DNA of 64,000 nucleotides from Conchocele bisecta (GCA_029237695.1 CM055279.1:55935530-55999529); one strand, 5' to 3'; shown: positions 24,666-37,966, numbered from the stretch's first letter. Notes: generated by a model from the sequence alone, not told the origin. A program made the numbers and translations.

Positions 24666-24914
24666 TGGATTCCCGGCTCATGGAATATCTCCCCATTTCG
24701 GACTTTGAAATTGATAAAAGTGGGTATATTGTGATGGCGCGCCATCGACTTTTCTCTAGTTGCCATATGATGTCAGGTGCGAGTTTTTCAAGAGGGCGAT
24801 GGCATTCTACAATTAATTTTTCACTCAAGGAGGGAGAATCCATCTTGTTGTATGAATTTTAAGTCAGATTAGCATCATGTTCACGTCGTTTGCAAGTCAA
24901 ACCATGACTAGATA

Positions 24915-25433
24915 TTAAAGGTACATGCTCACTCAGTAGGCACAAAATGTTCTTTATAGGAATTAAAGTGTATAATTGTGTCACTATTCCACCAGTTCAA
25001 AAAAATTACGAGTGTCCGATATACAGATATAATCATTTAGTAATATTTATTTTACTGATAGTGACTCACGGTGATATCATACTATTTTCATATGCAAATG
25101 AGGCATGGCATTTTTTATTCATTTATTCTAATTAAATGCGTCACCTGAAAAAATAATATGTTCGACATATTGTAAACTATGATCATTGCACATCAAAAAA
25201 TAAATACAGAGAATAAATAGTAATGTCTGTTAACATTTGAAGGAAAAACGGTTATCGCCCCTGATATCAGTGTGGAAATTTACGTCTGATATAAAATGTA
25301 TAATAATGCCAATCAACATGTGGGGTAATGGTGAATGAATATTTAATTTTCCAGAAAATGTCTCAGATTATGTCTCTGCTATAAAGAACATTTTGTGCCT
25401 ACTGAGTGGGCATGTACCTTTAACATAAATACA
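24915..25433. mobile_element. MITE with about 44-bp terminal inverted repeats and TTAA flanks
   Basis: TTAA at 24915 and again at 25430-25433 bounds inverted ends AGGTACATGCTCACTCAGTA ... TTCTTTATA and their complement. TTAA duplication is typical of piggyBac-type transposition. There is no coding capacity inside. A truncated reverse copy lies at 33838-33957. Confidence 0.85.
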
Positions 25434-25658
25434 GAATGTAGTTGCGCATGTAGAAAAACTGATCACAGGTTCTTGAAGAACAGTCCATATTTCAGTGTTT
25501 TATGGGTTATTTCGGTATACCGTATTCTGCCGATTATAAGTCACATTTTTTTTACTCAGATTTGTATCCCAGAAAGCCCCTGCGTCTTATAAATACATTT
25601 AGATACATGAGCATTTTTTTCCACCCGAAATATTGACATAAACGACCAAAAATAAAAA

Positions 25659-26198
25659 CAAGAAACGAGGCAAAGCCACGAAGGCCAGGTTTTTTCCAAG
25701 CATAGACACTTGGATAACATAATTATACCCACTTTTTGTAGACTAGATGGCCGTGGCCTGCATGTCGCGCCTTGGGGCGAGGCATGGACACTAAAAAAAT
25801 AGATATAGTAGATGGAAAAACTTTAACAAAAAAACTTTAACCGGACACACGGATGAACGGACGACGGACGAACGGACGAACGGACAGACGTATGCCAAAA
25901 TGCCGACAATATCGCGCTTTGCGCAAGCAGGTGCGACAATGATGATAAACACCCATGTGAAGTATCAAGGTATTGGGTGAAGCAGTTGCAGAGATATAGT
26001 ACACAAAAAAACTTTAACAAAAAAATTCAAAGTAATTTGACCTTGACATTGGGCACAGGGGCCGCACGGTTGGGGGGTAGAATGAAAATATGGATGATGA
26101 TAAACACCCATGTGAAGTTTCAAGGTAATGGGCGAAGCAGTTGCAGAGATATAGTATAACAAAAAAGTTTTAACCAAAAAACTTTAACCAGACGTACG
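25659..26198 (+). mobile_element. Pearl-like element with two right ends or cores
   Basis: The left end is shared with 24161, followed by CATGTCGCGCCTTGGGGCGA, a GACGGACGAACGGACG microsatellite (25850-25890), the hairpin CGCGCTTTGCGC/GCAGGTGCGAC, then a 145-bp core unit in the orientation of 11640-11775. Confidence 0.75.
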
Positions 26199-26815
26199 TT
26201 AAAAAGTTAACGTTGAAAATGGCTAAGTCAATTACGTAGAAATAATAGGTGAAGGTAAAAAAATGGTCACATGTTGGATAGTTGTATGTGGTAGGCACCC
26301 CTTGGTTATGAAGCTGTGAAAGTTTGGTGGTCCTAGGTGGTACAGTAACAAAGAAATGGACTTAGACACGAAAAGTTAACATTGTAAACGCGAAAACTTA
26401 ACATTGAAAATGGCTAAGTCGACTGCGCGGAAAAAATGGGTGAAGTTAAAAAAAAAAGTAACATGTTGGATAGTAATATGTGGTGTGCACCCCTTGATTA
26501 TGAAGCTGTGAAAGTTTGGTGGTCCTAGGTGGTACAGTAACAAAGAAATGGACGTAAACACGAAAACTTAACATTGTAAACGCGAAAACTTAACATTGAA
26601 AATGGCTAAGTCGACTGCGCGGAAAAAATGGGTCAAGTTAAAAAAAAAGTAACATGTTGGATAGTAATATGTGGTGGGCACCCCTTGATTATGAAGCTGT
26701 GAAAGTTTGGTGGTCCTAGGTGGTACAGTAACAAAGAAATGGACTCAAACACGAAAACTTAACATTGATTGTGGACGCCGCCCGCCCGCCCGCCCACCGC
26801 CCGCCCGCCCGGCTT
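26199..26815 (+). repeat. 192-bp tandem repeat, three units, with CCGCC microsatellite
   Basis: Units share ACATTGAAAATGGCTAAGTC, CACATGTTGGATAGT or AACATGTTGGATAGT, GTGAAAGTTTGGTGGTCCTA and GGTGGTACAGTAACAAAGAA; the second and third are nearly identical. A (CGCC)-rich run follows at 26772-26812. The same core appears once at 10575-10790. Confidence 0.9.
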
Positions 26816-26879
26816 TCGCCAATCCAATAGCCTGGATTTTTTTCCAAAAACCTGGCTAAAAATAAAATGTGTTCCTATA

Positions 26880-27740
26880 TTTGTTGTTGTTGTTAGTCTT
26901 TGGGGTAACATCCGGTATTGGAAATATGGATAGTAAGCTTGTACAAACATTTTTGATGCAAAAATAAAAAGCAAAGCGTTTCCATAAAAAATATGAAGGT
27001 TAAAAAGGTGAAGGTCATGTTAATGGTGGCATGAGTGTGTTCCAAATCCTCACATATATCAAGTGTCCAAATATTGAAGCAATCTGTCAAGTAATATTGA
27101 AGGTATACCATGATAAAGAAGCTTGTACAAACTTTTGGACGCAAAAAAAAGGGCTAAGTGTTTCTGCAAAAATGTGAAGGTAAAAAAGGTCAAGGTCAAA
27201 TTAATGGTGGCATGAGTGTGTTCTAAATGCTCACATGATGACGAAGCTTGTACAAACTTTTTCACAGTTCGGATGACGGAAAAAGCGGAGACTATAGTCA
27301 CGCCTTCTGCTAAAGCAGGCGCGACAATAAATGGCTAAGTGTTTCCACAAAAATGTGAAGGTAAAAAATGTCATGGTCATGTTACTGGCGGCATGAGTGC
27401 ATTCCAAATGCTCACATATATCATGTGTCCAAATATTGAATCAATCCGTTAAGTAATATTAAAGTCATATCATGATAAAAGAAACTTGTACAAACGTTTT
27501 GACGCAAAAAACTGGCTAAGTGTTTTCACAAAAATGTGAATGTTAAAAAGGTCAAGGTCATGTTTATGGCAGCATGAGCATGTTCCAACTACTCACATGT
27601 ATCAAGTGTCTAAATATTGAAGCAATCTGTCAAGTAAAATTAAAGTTATACCATGATGACGAAGCTTGTATACAACTTTTTTGACATTTCGGAGGCGATG
27701 GAAAAAGTGGTAACTTCTGCTAAAGCAGGCATGACAAAAA
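26880..27740 (+). mobile_element. Pearl-like element(s): about five cores and two hairpin ends
   Basis: Cores of about 180 bp share GTGAAGGTAAAAAAGGTCAA, GGTGGCATGAGTGTGTTC, CAAGTGTCCAAATATTGAAG and AAGCTTGTACAAAC. Hairpin ends with CACGCCTTCTGCTAAAGCAG occur at 27300-27328 and a shorter version at 27710-27735. The family is also at 48130-48500 and reversed at 31615 and 32697. Confidence 0.85.
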
Positions 27741-27910
27741 CCGGTCCCAAATTGTTTGTTTAGATTAATGTATTGGACCTGAACTGCCAAGGCAAGTCAA
27801 ACAATTTATATATCATCCTTGCAATTGTATGGATTTTAATCTCTTGAATGTAGGAACTGATAAATGCAGTTCACATATTCTATCGGCATCAGAAGATTGA
27901 TATACTTACC

Positions 27911-29895
27911 GCCCCACACCACAGACCAGTCCCATTGTAACCTTCCCTCCCCACACCACAGACCGGTCTCCTTGTAACCTTCCCTCCCCACACAAGATCG
28001 GTCTCATTGTAACCTTCCCTGCCCACACCACAGACTGGTCCCACTGTAACTTTCCCTCTGCACACCACAGACAGGTCCCACTGTAACCTTCCCTCACAAC
28101 ACTACAGACAGGTCCCACTGTAACCTTCCCTCCGCACACCACAGACAGGTCCCACTGTTACCTTCCCTTCGCACACCACAGACAGGTCCCACTGTAATCT
28201 TCCCTCCCCACACCACAGACAGGTCTTAACCTTCCCTCCCCACACCAGACAGGTCCCACTGTAACCTTCCCTCCGCACACCACAGACAGGTCCCACTGTA
28301 ACCTTCCCTCCGCACACCACAGACAGGTCCCACTGTAACCTTCTCTCCCCACACCAGACAGATACCACTGTAACCTTCCCTCCCTACCACAGGACAGGAC
28401 ACTGTCACCCTCCCCTCCGCACACCAAGACGTCCCACTGTAACCTTCCCTCCGCACCCAGAACAGGTCACTTGTAACCTTCCCTCCGCACACCACAGACA
28501 GGTCCCACTGTAACCTTCTCTCCCCACACCAGACAGATACCACTGTAACCTTCCCTCCCCATACCACAGACAGGTCCCACTGTAACCTTCCCTCCGCACA
28601 CCACAGACAGGTCCCACTGTAACCTTCCCTCCGCACACCACAGACAGGTCCCACTGTAACCTTCCCTCCGCACACCACAGACAGGTCCCACTGTAACCTT
28701 CCCTCCCCACACCACAGACCGGTCCCACTGTAACCTTCCCTCCTCACACCACAGACAGGTCCCACTGTAACATTCCCTACACACACCAGACAGGTCCCAC
28801 TTTAACCTTCCCTCTGCACACCACAGACAGGTCCCACTGTAACCTTCCCTCCCCACACCAGACAGGTCCCACTTTAACCTTCCCTACACACACCAGACAG
28901 GTCCCACTTTAACCTTCCCTCTGCACACCACAGACAGGTCCCACTGTAACCTTCCCTACACACACCAGACAGGTCCCAATTTAACCTTCCCTCTGCACAC
29001 CAGACAGGTCCCACTGTAACCTTCCCTCCCCACACCAGACAGGTCCCACTTTAACCTTCCCTACACACACCAGACAGGTCCCACTTTAACCTTCCCTCTG
29101 CACACCACAGACAGGTCCCACTGTAACCGTCCCTCCCCACACCTTGACAGGTCCCACTGTTAACCTTCCTCCCACACCAGACAGGTCCCACTTTAAACTT
29201 CCCTAACCACACAACAGACAGGGTCCCACTTTAACCCTTCCCTCTGCACACCACGACAGGTCCCACTGCAACACCTCCCCCACCACTACGTACCCCTCAG
29301 GTCCCAGTCCACTAACCTTCCATCTGCACACCACTGACAGGTCCCACTTTAACCTTCCCTCTGCACACAGAGGTCCCACTGTCACCCCTGTACCTTCACC
29401 TCCCCACACAGACAGGTCCCACTGTAACATTCCCTTACCACACACTAGACCGGTCCCACTGTACCATTACCTCCCCACAGGACCCAGGTCACTGTAACCT
29501 TCCCTTCCCACACCACAGACAGGTCCCACTGTAACCTTCCCTACACACACCAGACAGGTCCCACTTTAACCTTCCCTCTGCACACCACAGACAGGTCCCA
29601 CTGTAACCTTCCCTCACCACAGACAGGTCCCACTGCAACTTTCCCTTACCACACCACAAACAGGTCCCACTGTAACCTTCCCTCCCCACACCACAGACAG
29701 GTCCCACTGTAACCGTCCCTCCCCACACCAGACAGGTCCCACTGTAACCTTCCCTCACCACACCACAGACAGGTCCCACTGTAACCTTTCCTCCGCACAC
29801 CACAGACAGGTACCACTGTAGCCTTCCCTCCCCACACCAGACAGGTCCCACTGTAACCTTCCCTCACAACACCACGGACAGGTCCCACTGTAACC
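27911..29895. repeat. 37-bp minisatellite, about 54 copies
   Basis: The plus-strand monomer is GTAACCTTCCCTCCGCACAC plus CACAGACAGGTCCCACT. Two units in a row often differ (CTCCGCACACCACAG or CTACACACACCAG), hinting at higher-order blocks near 28780-29100. Indel-rich patches lie at about 28370-28470 and 29130-29500. Confidence 0.96.
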
Positions 29896-30991
29896 TTGGA
29901 TGGTTTGACATGCAAAAGTTTGAAGACCTATATCGGATTGCACCCATGACCCACTTGTTAAAAGGTCTAGAAAGAAGATGGGTCTGATGTATTTATTTAT
30001 ATTATAACATTTTAGTCATTGTGATATTGATTCAACAGCATATAAATGGTAGGTCTAGCTGACAAATGATACACAGTTTAATCTGGGTCTACACTGTTCA
30101 TGATTCTGTCCAACAAGAAATATCTGTTCTAACTACTAACAATAATGATGACATTTATGAAATATTTAGTAATCAAACTACAGAGACAGTGTACATACAA
30201 TGTGACACTGTCATAGCAAGATGGCTACCTGACAAGTGGCTATGTAGGTGACCCCAGCCCCTAGCACCAATCATGTCTCATTATCATCAACCCCTGGGCT
30301 CACCTGGGGCCATCGGCAATCACCATAGGCAGTCTACCTCCATCACTGGAGACGGCACATTAGAGGGAGGCTCCAAGCAGCGGAATAGTTGCCCGACACT
30401 TGTGTATATTAACACAACTTAATCATTTTCACAGATACTTCTGTAAACAGATCAGAATTTATAACATTTGAAGTCAATACCCATACAGCTTATTATTACA
30501 GCAATATTTCAGACTGTTTACAAAAATGGCCCAACTAACCTGATTTTAGACAAAGCCTGTAACTGTTTGATTGAAAACGCAATAAAATCCTGGCAGAAAC
30601 TCTTGTGTTTTTCTCCTATCAAGTCCGCACTCACATGGTAACAATCATTTACCGGCATTTACATGTCTACTACACTTTATAATTCCTGAATATTCTCTCC
30701 TTCCCAGGAAATCCTCCTTGAAGTGAAACATTTATCGAGAAGTGTACGAGACAAGTGTATAAAACATACGTATCTAGCAGTGAGTGAATACAAACAACAA
30801 ACATGGCCGCCAGTGTATTTCCTATACAGCGGGAGCCAGTGAGCGTGAACTGCTATTGGGAGAGGCATTGAATGAGCCAGGAGAAATCTATTTGGGTATT
30901 AAAGTGGCAAATAGCTGTGTTATTATTGTAAACATTGTAAACACACAGTGGGAAGAAAGAGTACAATAGTGTGAAGTGTTTGTTGTGGTTA
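29896..30991. other. Unique intron sequence with one GC-rich patch
   Basis: No recognised gene. The GC-rich patch 30250-30400 stands out against AT-rich surroundings and holds a 56-codon plus-strand open frame (30252-30422; ATG at 30273) with balanced, protein-like composition but no recognised domain and weak splice signals. Confidence 0.4.
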
Positions 30992-31238
30992 TTAACCCTT
31001 TCAACACCACAGGCCTGTATAGTGGTATTGGCAAAACGTGTAGATATAGATGAGCCGGCGCATGATAAGCCATTTCATCAGGATCTGCACTTTTTGCAAG
31101 TAATTTTCAATATTTTTGAGAACAAAAACACCCCCTTTTCATAAATGGACTAGTCTGAAAATCATTTTCTGACAGTTAGATTGGTTGCAAAATTAACATA
31201 TCAAAATCCATTCCAGTTACTTACGGTGAAAGGGTTAA
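30992..31238. mobile_element. TTAA-flanked MITE (piggyBac-like ends)
   Basis: TTAA|CCCTTTCA at the left and TGAAAGGG|TTAA at the right, 247 bp in total. A four-base TTAA duplication with CCC-starting ends is the piggyBac signature. It is non-coding. A decayed sister is at 48503-48728. Confidence 0.85.
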
Positions 31239-33600
31239 GTATAGTCACAGGAACTGGGTAGTGCTAAATAGTTGGTAGTATTGTAATTATTTCTCCCCTG
31301 AGTACAAGTTTGGCACACAGATGTGGAAGAAAAGGCAACACAGAGACACAATTGTCAGGCAGACCCTGGTCAGACTGTGCAGATGTACATGTGTCAGCAC
31401 TATTAATTAGTTTCTTCTATTAAACACCCCTTTTGTATTAAACTTCCCCCGCCCCCCCACCCTAAAAAAAAAACCAACCAAAAGCATAATAGGGCGGCTA
31501 CAATTTTACCTGATAATCGGGGCTAATCCCCTCGTTGGCAGCCTCGATAATAAAAAAACATAAGTTGTCAGTGACCATGAGCGGTGGGATGTGGGTTGTA
31601 TGCAAAACAAAACAAATCTTCAATATTACGCGAAGGATTGCTTTGGTACTTGTACACTTGAATCATCTGAAGATTTGTCACACACTCGCGCCACCATTAC
31701 ACGACCTTGACCTTTGTCACCTTCGAAATGTCGCTGAAACACTTACCCATTTTGTTGTGTCAAAAAGTTTGTAAGAGTTTCTCCAACATGTACAGTCAAA
31801 CATGCACAAGCATTTAGCAACTTTTGTCTTATGCGACCACTTTCAATTCCCCCAACCATTTGGTCTATATAATGAGTGTATTAAATGACTTTCCCTTAAC
31901 CGGCCACTAATTTTGTAATCAAAAGCAATGGGCGTTTGTACTAAACGACCATTAATTGACAGGATGTCACTTTCTCCAGGTGAAATTAGCCTCAAGCGTG
32001 TGACAAACAAAGGAAACAAATCCTCTGTCACTGTCAAAGTGTGAATGGTGCATTGTTTATGAGTATTGACCCGAAACCTCGTTCTGATTCGCTCGTTTCC
32101 TTAGTGATTATTAAAGGGAATTAAGTCATCGTCGCTTAGCACATGGGAACAACAGGAATGGTCGCTTAGCACATGGGAAAACATCTGCGTATTTCACTCA
32201 TTTAAAACAAAAAATGTGTTTGTTGTGTACATAATACAGAATTTTTATTTTACCTAATTCCAATTTTCTTGACGCGTAACGATACTGGTATATACCGAAC
32301 ACTGTGTTAATAAATCATTATTCTATCAGCTGGTTTGGTTGTCAGTCAACAACTGGTAAAAATCACCGGGGTGAAATACTTCTGGTCTGAAGCGATCGCA
32401 GTCACTACTGCCTATTTGCGATTTCAGTAGGGCGATTTTATTTTGCGATAACATTAAAATTCTTTCATCTATTTTGATAAAATAAAGCCTGAATAATTCA
32501 GAAAAGTGCACAGTAAACATTACCGTTAGTATTCTAATGTATTTATTTCTATGTTAACGTTTAATATTCGTGATTATTAAACCATATAACCGGACATACC
32601 AGTACCCGGATTTCCTTTTTTTTTTTGTGTGTTAAGAGACCATTATTCTAAGCAACCATTTTTGGTGTCTCCCTTGGGTGGTCGCTTAATGCAAGTTTGA
32701 CTAATATCTTCAATACTACACAAAGGTATTGCTTCGATACTTGGAAACTTGTATCACCTGAACATTTGTCACACACTCGCGCCACCATTAACATGACCTT
32801 GGCCTTTGTCACCTTCGAAATGTCACTGAAACACTTAGCCATTTTGTTAAGTCGAAAAGTTTGTAAGAGTTTCTCCAGTTAGTGGCATATCAATGTTTTA
32901 CAAACATCATGTCTATATGTCATCCACAAACAAATTTCAAAGGATTTCAGACGTTCTTATGCGACAGTATGTGAGTGGAAAGTACACTGAATAATGACAG
33001 TATCTTTAAAGTTTATTTTTATACTTTTTCGCTATTCATAATGAATGATAAACACAAACTAGTTGTTTTTATAATGTCCAAACTGTACATTGCTTGGTCA
33101 ACAAGAGTATCGAAGGTGACAATATATGCCCGTTGAGGTGTAGCCAGTAAATAAGGGGGATAACTGAAATCAGTAACACTGATGGATAGGTATACCCCTC
33201 AGAAACTAAACTTAAAAAATAATTTCTAAGGTGACAATATCGAGGCACATCTAGGCATGGCCAGTCAACAAGGAGACATAACTCACTGAATACCAATAGG
33301 GTTCAATCTCTTGCCATGACAAACATGTGTACCAAATTTGGTTATGATCCATCAAGTAGATCAAACTCTACTGTCTGTTCCATGATTGTCTGCTGGCGAG
33401 CTTTTGGCTATTAAACATATTAAATCTAAAAAATATTTAAATGCAAGTACTTTTTCACCAATAACAAAAAAGTCACCCTCCCCAAAAAAATTTGTTTATG
33501 AAATTCCATCAAATATTGATTTTATAGCGAAAAACTATTTTCCTATGGGAATTTAACATGGGGGGAAAAAAGAGGTCGAAGAGGTGGGGAGGAGTAAAAA
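31239..33600. other. Intron with two reversed pearl-like cores
   Basis: Reversed cores of the 27000 family lie at 31615-31790 and 32697-32880 (TCACACACTCGCGCCACCAT, GAAACACTTAGCCATTTTGT or close). 31505-31600 is a relative of the element at 52169. 32100-32700 carries GTCGCTTAGCACATGGGA doublets. No coding region was found. Confidence 0.55.
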
Positions 33601-33837
33601 ACAAGAGGGCCATGATGGCCCTAATTCGCTCACCTGACTCCATGAACACTAGAGGAGAATGTGACATTGAGTTCATATGTGTTTTAACAAGAAATGCGTC
33701 TGTCGAACGCGGATGCCACCTGCAGCATATTTGAGAAACTGTGACAAAGTGGTTAAACGAAAAGTGTGACGGACGGACGGACGGACGGACGGACGGACAA
33801 TAGCTCACAATAGCGGTAACAATAGCATAATAAATTA
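33601..33837 (+). mobile_element. Short pearl-like element
   Basis: Left end ACAAGAGGGCCATGATGGCC (a palindromic start) and AATTCGCTCACCTGACTCCA, then (GGAC)7 at 33772-33799 and the CAATAGCTCACAATAGC end. There is no core array. Confidence 0.75.
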
Positions 33838-33957
33838 TTATATTTGTATAGCGGGCACTCGTAATTTTTAGAACTGGTGGAATAGTGACATAATTATACA
33901 CTTATTTAATTCCTATAAAGAACATTTTGTGCCTACTGCGTGGGCATGTACCTTTAA
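33838..33957 (-). mobile_element. Truncated copy of the 24915 MITE
   Basis: Shares GGAATAGTGACA, CCTATAAAGAACATTTTGTG and GGCATGTACCTTTAA with the MITE at 24915-25433, reversed. The other half is missing at the junction with the GGAC element. Confidence 0.8.
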
Positions 33958-35164
33958 TATTGCATTTAATTTTGGCTATTTTACAGTAATCTAAATTTTC
34001 GGACAGCGAACAATTTTTTTTTATGAATTTGAAATAATTAATGTCCTCCATATGCGGTTACACTAACCAGAATTCATGGAAAAGCCCGCTTGTCTGGTAC
34101 TTCACTGGCAGCAAACACATTTATTAAATTACTATTTCTTTTATTTTATTTGAATTCCGCATTAGCTGTGAATTTTGTGTCAACTTTCAACACCGTTTAC
34201 GGAAAATATTGGTGATTTTCTAAACGAATATCGGCGATATATTTTTGTGTCAACTTTTCACCATTTACGGAAAATATTACTGATAATCTAAAACAATATC
34301 GATGAAGTACGGTGATACATTTTTTAATGTCGTGGTAAGATTTTGTCTTTTCCTCCTGGTTATAATCATATTTCTTTGAACACAGTCTGCCGAGAATTAT
34401 TTCTAGCTGATATTGTGCTAAGAGTAACCTTCATCTTCAAAATGGCTACCAAAACTAAGTGTGCTATAATTCAGGACTTCTAAAATTTTCAGTTTATCGG
34501 TTCTGGACCGATTTTTGAACTCTCGGCCAATCGGCTGCTATTTCGTTATCAACCTTGTAAATTTACCATTTTTGAACAGCTTACCTGATTGGTGGATGAA
34601 GGTTTCTTATATAATATCGTTTGGATTTACGGACATCATGTATTTGTTGCATAATTTCTTCGTTTTTGTCGTTTAATATATACGTTAATCGTTATTTTTT
34701 CCTTCGCCTAGTTATACTTGGATTATTTATACGTTGGTTGCAATCATCGGCGATGACTATCTGTGCGGAAGTCGGTTGTAATTCACGGTCAAACAGACAG
34801 CAGAGCCAGAAACAGAAAAAATGTGAAATTAAATGTTATATTTCTAAACATTTTTTACAAAATGCTAATCTCCGACATTTCGTAAATTGATTCTGCAATG
34901 CTTTGCAGAATGTTACTTCAGCATACTTGTGCTTTGACAATTTCGAGTTGAAATAATCAGTGACACGCGTGTGTAGCTATGTTCAAACGGATGCCGCCGG
35001 AGGTCATTAATAGCCAACAACTTATCCGATGATTTGACCGCAGGCAAATATGGAAGTGGATCTTGGGACAGGTGTACCGGTATTCTGAATTCAATGAAGC
35101 CACACCTATTCTATGCTGATTGGTTGAATCCGTTTTTGTGTATTTGTCCTAGTCAGTGACAGTT
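33958..35164. other. AT-rich intron sequence
   Basis: No gene recognised. 34465-34590 (ACTTCTAAAATTTTCAGTTT, TTTTTGAACTCTCGG) is a dispersed repeat seen again at 37470-37625. Confidence 0.5.
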
Positions 35165-35485
35165 TTGTTTTGTTTGTTGGGGTTTAACGGCCTATCAACA
35201 GCTAAGGTCATTTAAGGCCGGGTCAATGGGTTTAGTACTAAATCCCATATATTACCTGTACAAGTACATGTACATGTTCAAGTACATGTTCAAGTACATG
35301 TACAAATGGGGGGGGGGGGAATCCCAAAATCAGAACTGAATATTTACAATAACAAAACTATATATTCAGCCCTGAAATCAGAATAATCCTGATCTGATAC
35401 CAGGTCCTCGCCACACCAGAATCACTTGGCCCCTCCCAAAAGCAGTAGGATCAGTACTAATCTTACTACTTTTATAATGGAGTCA
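35165..35485 (+). repeat. Dispersed repeat A, copy 3, with ACATGTTCAAGT repeat
   Basis: Starts TTTGTTTGTTGGGGTTTAAC. An internal ACATGTTCAAGT microsatellite (35262-35306) and a G9 run are followed by the AATCCCAAAATCAGAACTGA block. Copy 4 at 51290 carries the same internal microsatellite, so these two share a subfamily. Confidence 0.88.
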
Positions 35486-36825
35486 GTGACAGAAGTGTGA
35501 AGCTACATTCAATCAGGGTTCTTTCTACAGTTCCGAAAATCCAATCTTGATGTGTTTGTTTTTATACATGGATGAATGTTATATTGCAGGACTAAAATTG
35601 TGTAACTTGAATGTCCACTCGCTTATTTTTCCGCAAATACTGTTTTTGAATATTAAAATATAACTAAATCACAAAATTTTGTTCGTTGACAGAGAAAAAG
35701 AATTAAAAGTATATATATATATATATTCAATTTTCACATGTACAGTAAATTCTTTACTATTTTTAATTTATTTTCCTACTGACTTGTTTCAAATAAATAG
35801 AAAATGTTTGGACTTGATGTTAAAAACTAAAGATGTTTTCCAGAAGAAAATCGTTGTTTTGTCAAATGGGGGTCACGTCGAAGCTTGATCCTATATGTGG
35901 CTGTGACTGGAGAAATGGGGTTTGTGTGATTAGTGTATGTCCTAACCAAATATAACACTCCTGTAGTCTAAATACGATCTAGATTGCATGTTAGTGTGTT
36001 TTATTGAAGGAATGCCGAAAAGTGCAGATCATGTTCAAACTGTGTGAATGTACAGGCTGAACTGGATCTACACTGGTCGCAAAACCCTATAAGCCCCGTG
36101 TTGTGTTTGGCTTATTGCACCTCCTCAGTCGCAGTGTACAGCGGATGTTGACACAATCTTCAAACAATAGATTGTACACAACCTGACGATGTAAATATCA
36201 ATAAATGTATATACAGACTGGTATCCTACAGCTGTTGAAAATTACACAGTATGTCCATTTTGTCACCCACTGTCGCATTTATGTATGTAGTTTGTAACTA
36301 GGTCATTCTTATATTTTTACAGTACAGTACAGTTCTTTAGGGTATAGCGGATTTTAGGGTATAGCGGATAGGTATATACTTTTTAACACAATATTTTTTT
36401 ATATTGTACATTTATAATAAATAAAATATTACCGTTAGGAACAGTGATCCATCCCCCACACAATGACATGTTTACTTTGATATAGCAGTTTCCTTGCCGT
36501 GCGTAAAGCTTCAAGAAACACAATGACGTAACCGGAAGTTTACACCAGGTAAAGCGAAAGTAAGTCGCTCCAGAGTAATTTCACTGAAAATGTATAAACA
36601 GTTAGTTTGGAAGAAACAAACTCTGTGAATAATATGATGTATAATCATGTCCTCTATAACTGGAAAGAAGCTTGGTTCATAAATCACACCATGTCACTGA
36701 ACACAGACGTCAATAATAACGCACGTGCTTCCGGCAGTAACGGATCATCCTAATTTGCGTACAAATCAGATTTGCGGGGATCGTCTCAAAATCAATATGA
36801 CCTGCGAACAATATATCAAATGGGT
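35486..36825. other. AT-rich intron sequence
   Basis: No gene recognised. An (AT)n run lies at 35710-35725 and a TATAGCGGAT doublet at 36342-36370. Confidence 0.5.
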
Positions 36826-36828
36826 TTG

Positions 36829-36945
36829 TTATGCCACCGGAGACGGGTGTGGTGGCATACAGTGTTCGGACCGTCCGTCGATCCGTTCGTCCGTCTGTCT
36901 GTCCGTCCGTATGTCAGTCAGTCAGTCCGTCACACGTTTTGGTTA
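36829..36945 (-). mobile_element. Pearl-like right end, reversed
   Basis: Terminal hairpin ATGCCACCGGAGAC/GTGTGGTGGCAT at 36831-36858 followed by a (GTCC)-rich run. This is the mirror image of the microsatellite-then-hairpin order seen elsewhere. Confidence 0.75.
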
Positions 36946-36989
36946 ACCAGGTCGTAACAGTTTCTCAAACTGGCCATAGCATCTACATA

Positions 36990-37450
36990 CAGTTGTATCT
37001 GTCAAAATGTTCCGAGTTTATACGTGTACAAAGTGTTGTGCGTTGCGTATCCGTGGAGTTTCCGTTAGTTGCGTTTCAAACCGTGTGTCGTCTACGTGTA
37101 ATACGTTTTCGGCCATGCGTTGCGTTTCCCCACTCTTGCGCATGCGCGAAAGTCGAGCAAACCGTGTTCAACGCATTGAGTTTCAAAAGTGTGTAATCCG
37201 TGTACAACGGTTGTAAACGTATACAACGGTTGTAAACGTATACAACGCTAAGGTAAACCGTTTAAACGATTTAACGCTTTCTTTGACGAACGGTTACACG
37301 CTTCTACATGTACACAGCACCGTACAGATGAAACCGTGTTATACGTATAACACGTTTCCACGGGTTTTAACGCATTACACGTTTTGGTATGCCAACCGTG
37401 TATCGCGTAGAAAGCGCAGCATGCTCAGATCGTTCTTCGTGTGTGTATAT
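36990..37450. repeat. AACG/CGTT-rich irregular repeat, block 1
   Basis: Dense in ACG, CGTT, AACGC and GTATAC words, such as GTTGTAAACGTATACAACG. It has no fixed period. The same vocabulary returns at 38920-39350. Confidence 0.7.
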
Positions 37451-37814
37451 ATACTTCTAGACTGCAGGGCTTCTAAAATTTTAAAATTTTCAGTTTTCCG
37501 GTTCTGGACGATTTTTGAACTCTCAGACCGATTGAGATTTGAAAACTAGTCTTAAAAATCGGTCCGAGAAAAATTGCCAGTCAGCTGCTATTTCGCTATA
37601 AACCTTGTAAATTTACCGGTTTTGACCAAGTAATTTATGACACATATCCGCAGGCCATATCCCTGTTAAACCAGTGTGCAGCTCGCTGTGTATTCAGTTT
37701 CTCCATATATCGATTTTTCTTAACACACGCGTGGGAGAGGTGTATAGCGGATTAGTGACTGAAATAGACTGGCTTCAGCGTAAAGATACGAGAGTTCCTA
37801 GATTCGCCATTTCT

Positions 37815-37966
37815 GAGGTCTATAAATACATTAAATATGCCTAAAAGCATCAATGAATGAAGAAACAAAATTAATTTTTATATGGAGGGTGTAAAATAAA
37901 AAAAAATAATATTTTTTTCTTCATTAATTGAAGATTTTAGGCATATTTAATGTATTTATAGACCTC
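37815..37966. mobile_element. Foldback MITE (152 bp)
   Basis: Inverted ends GAGGTCTATAAATACATTAA continuing to ATATGCCTAAAA, and their complement, around an A/T-rich centre. The 48 bp to its left (GGCTTCAGCGTAAAGATACG) recur at 41910-41957 without the MITE. Confidence 0.85.

Noticed and set aside
27906..29943. Minus-strand frames with CGVRREGYSGTCLW repeats
   Set aside because: Translation of the 37-bp minisatellite (111 bp per three units); no conserved protein context.
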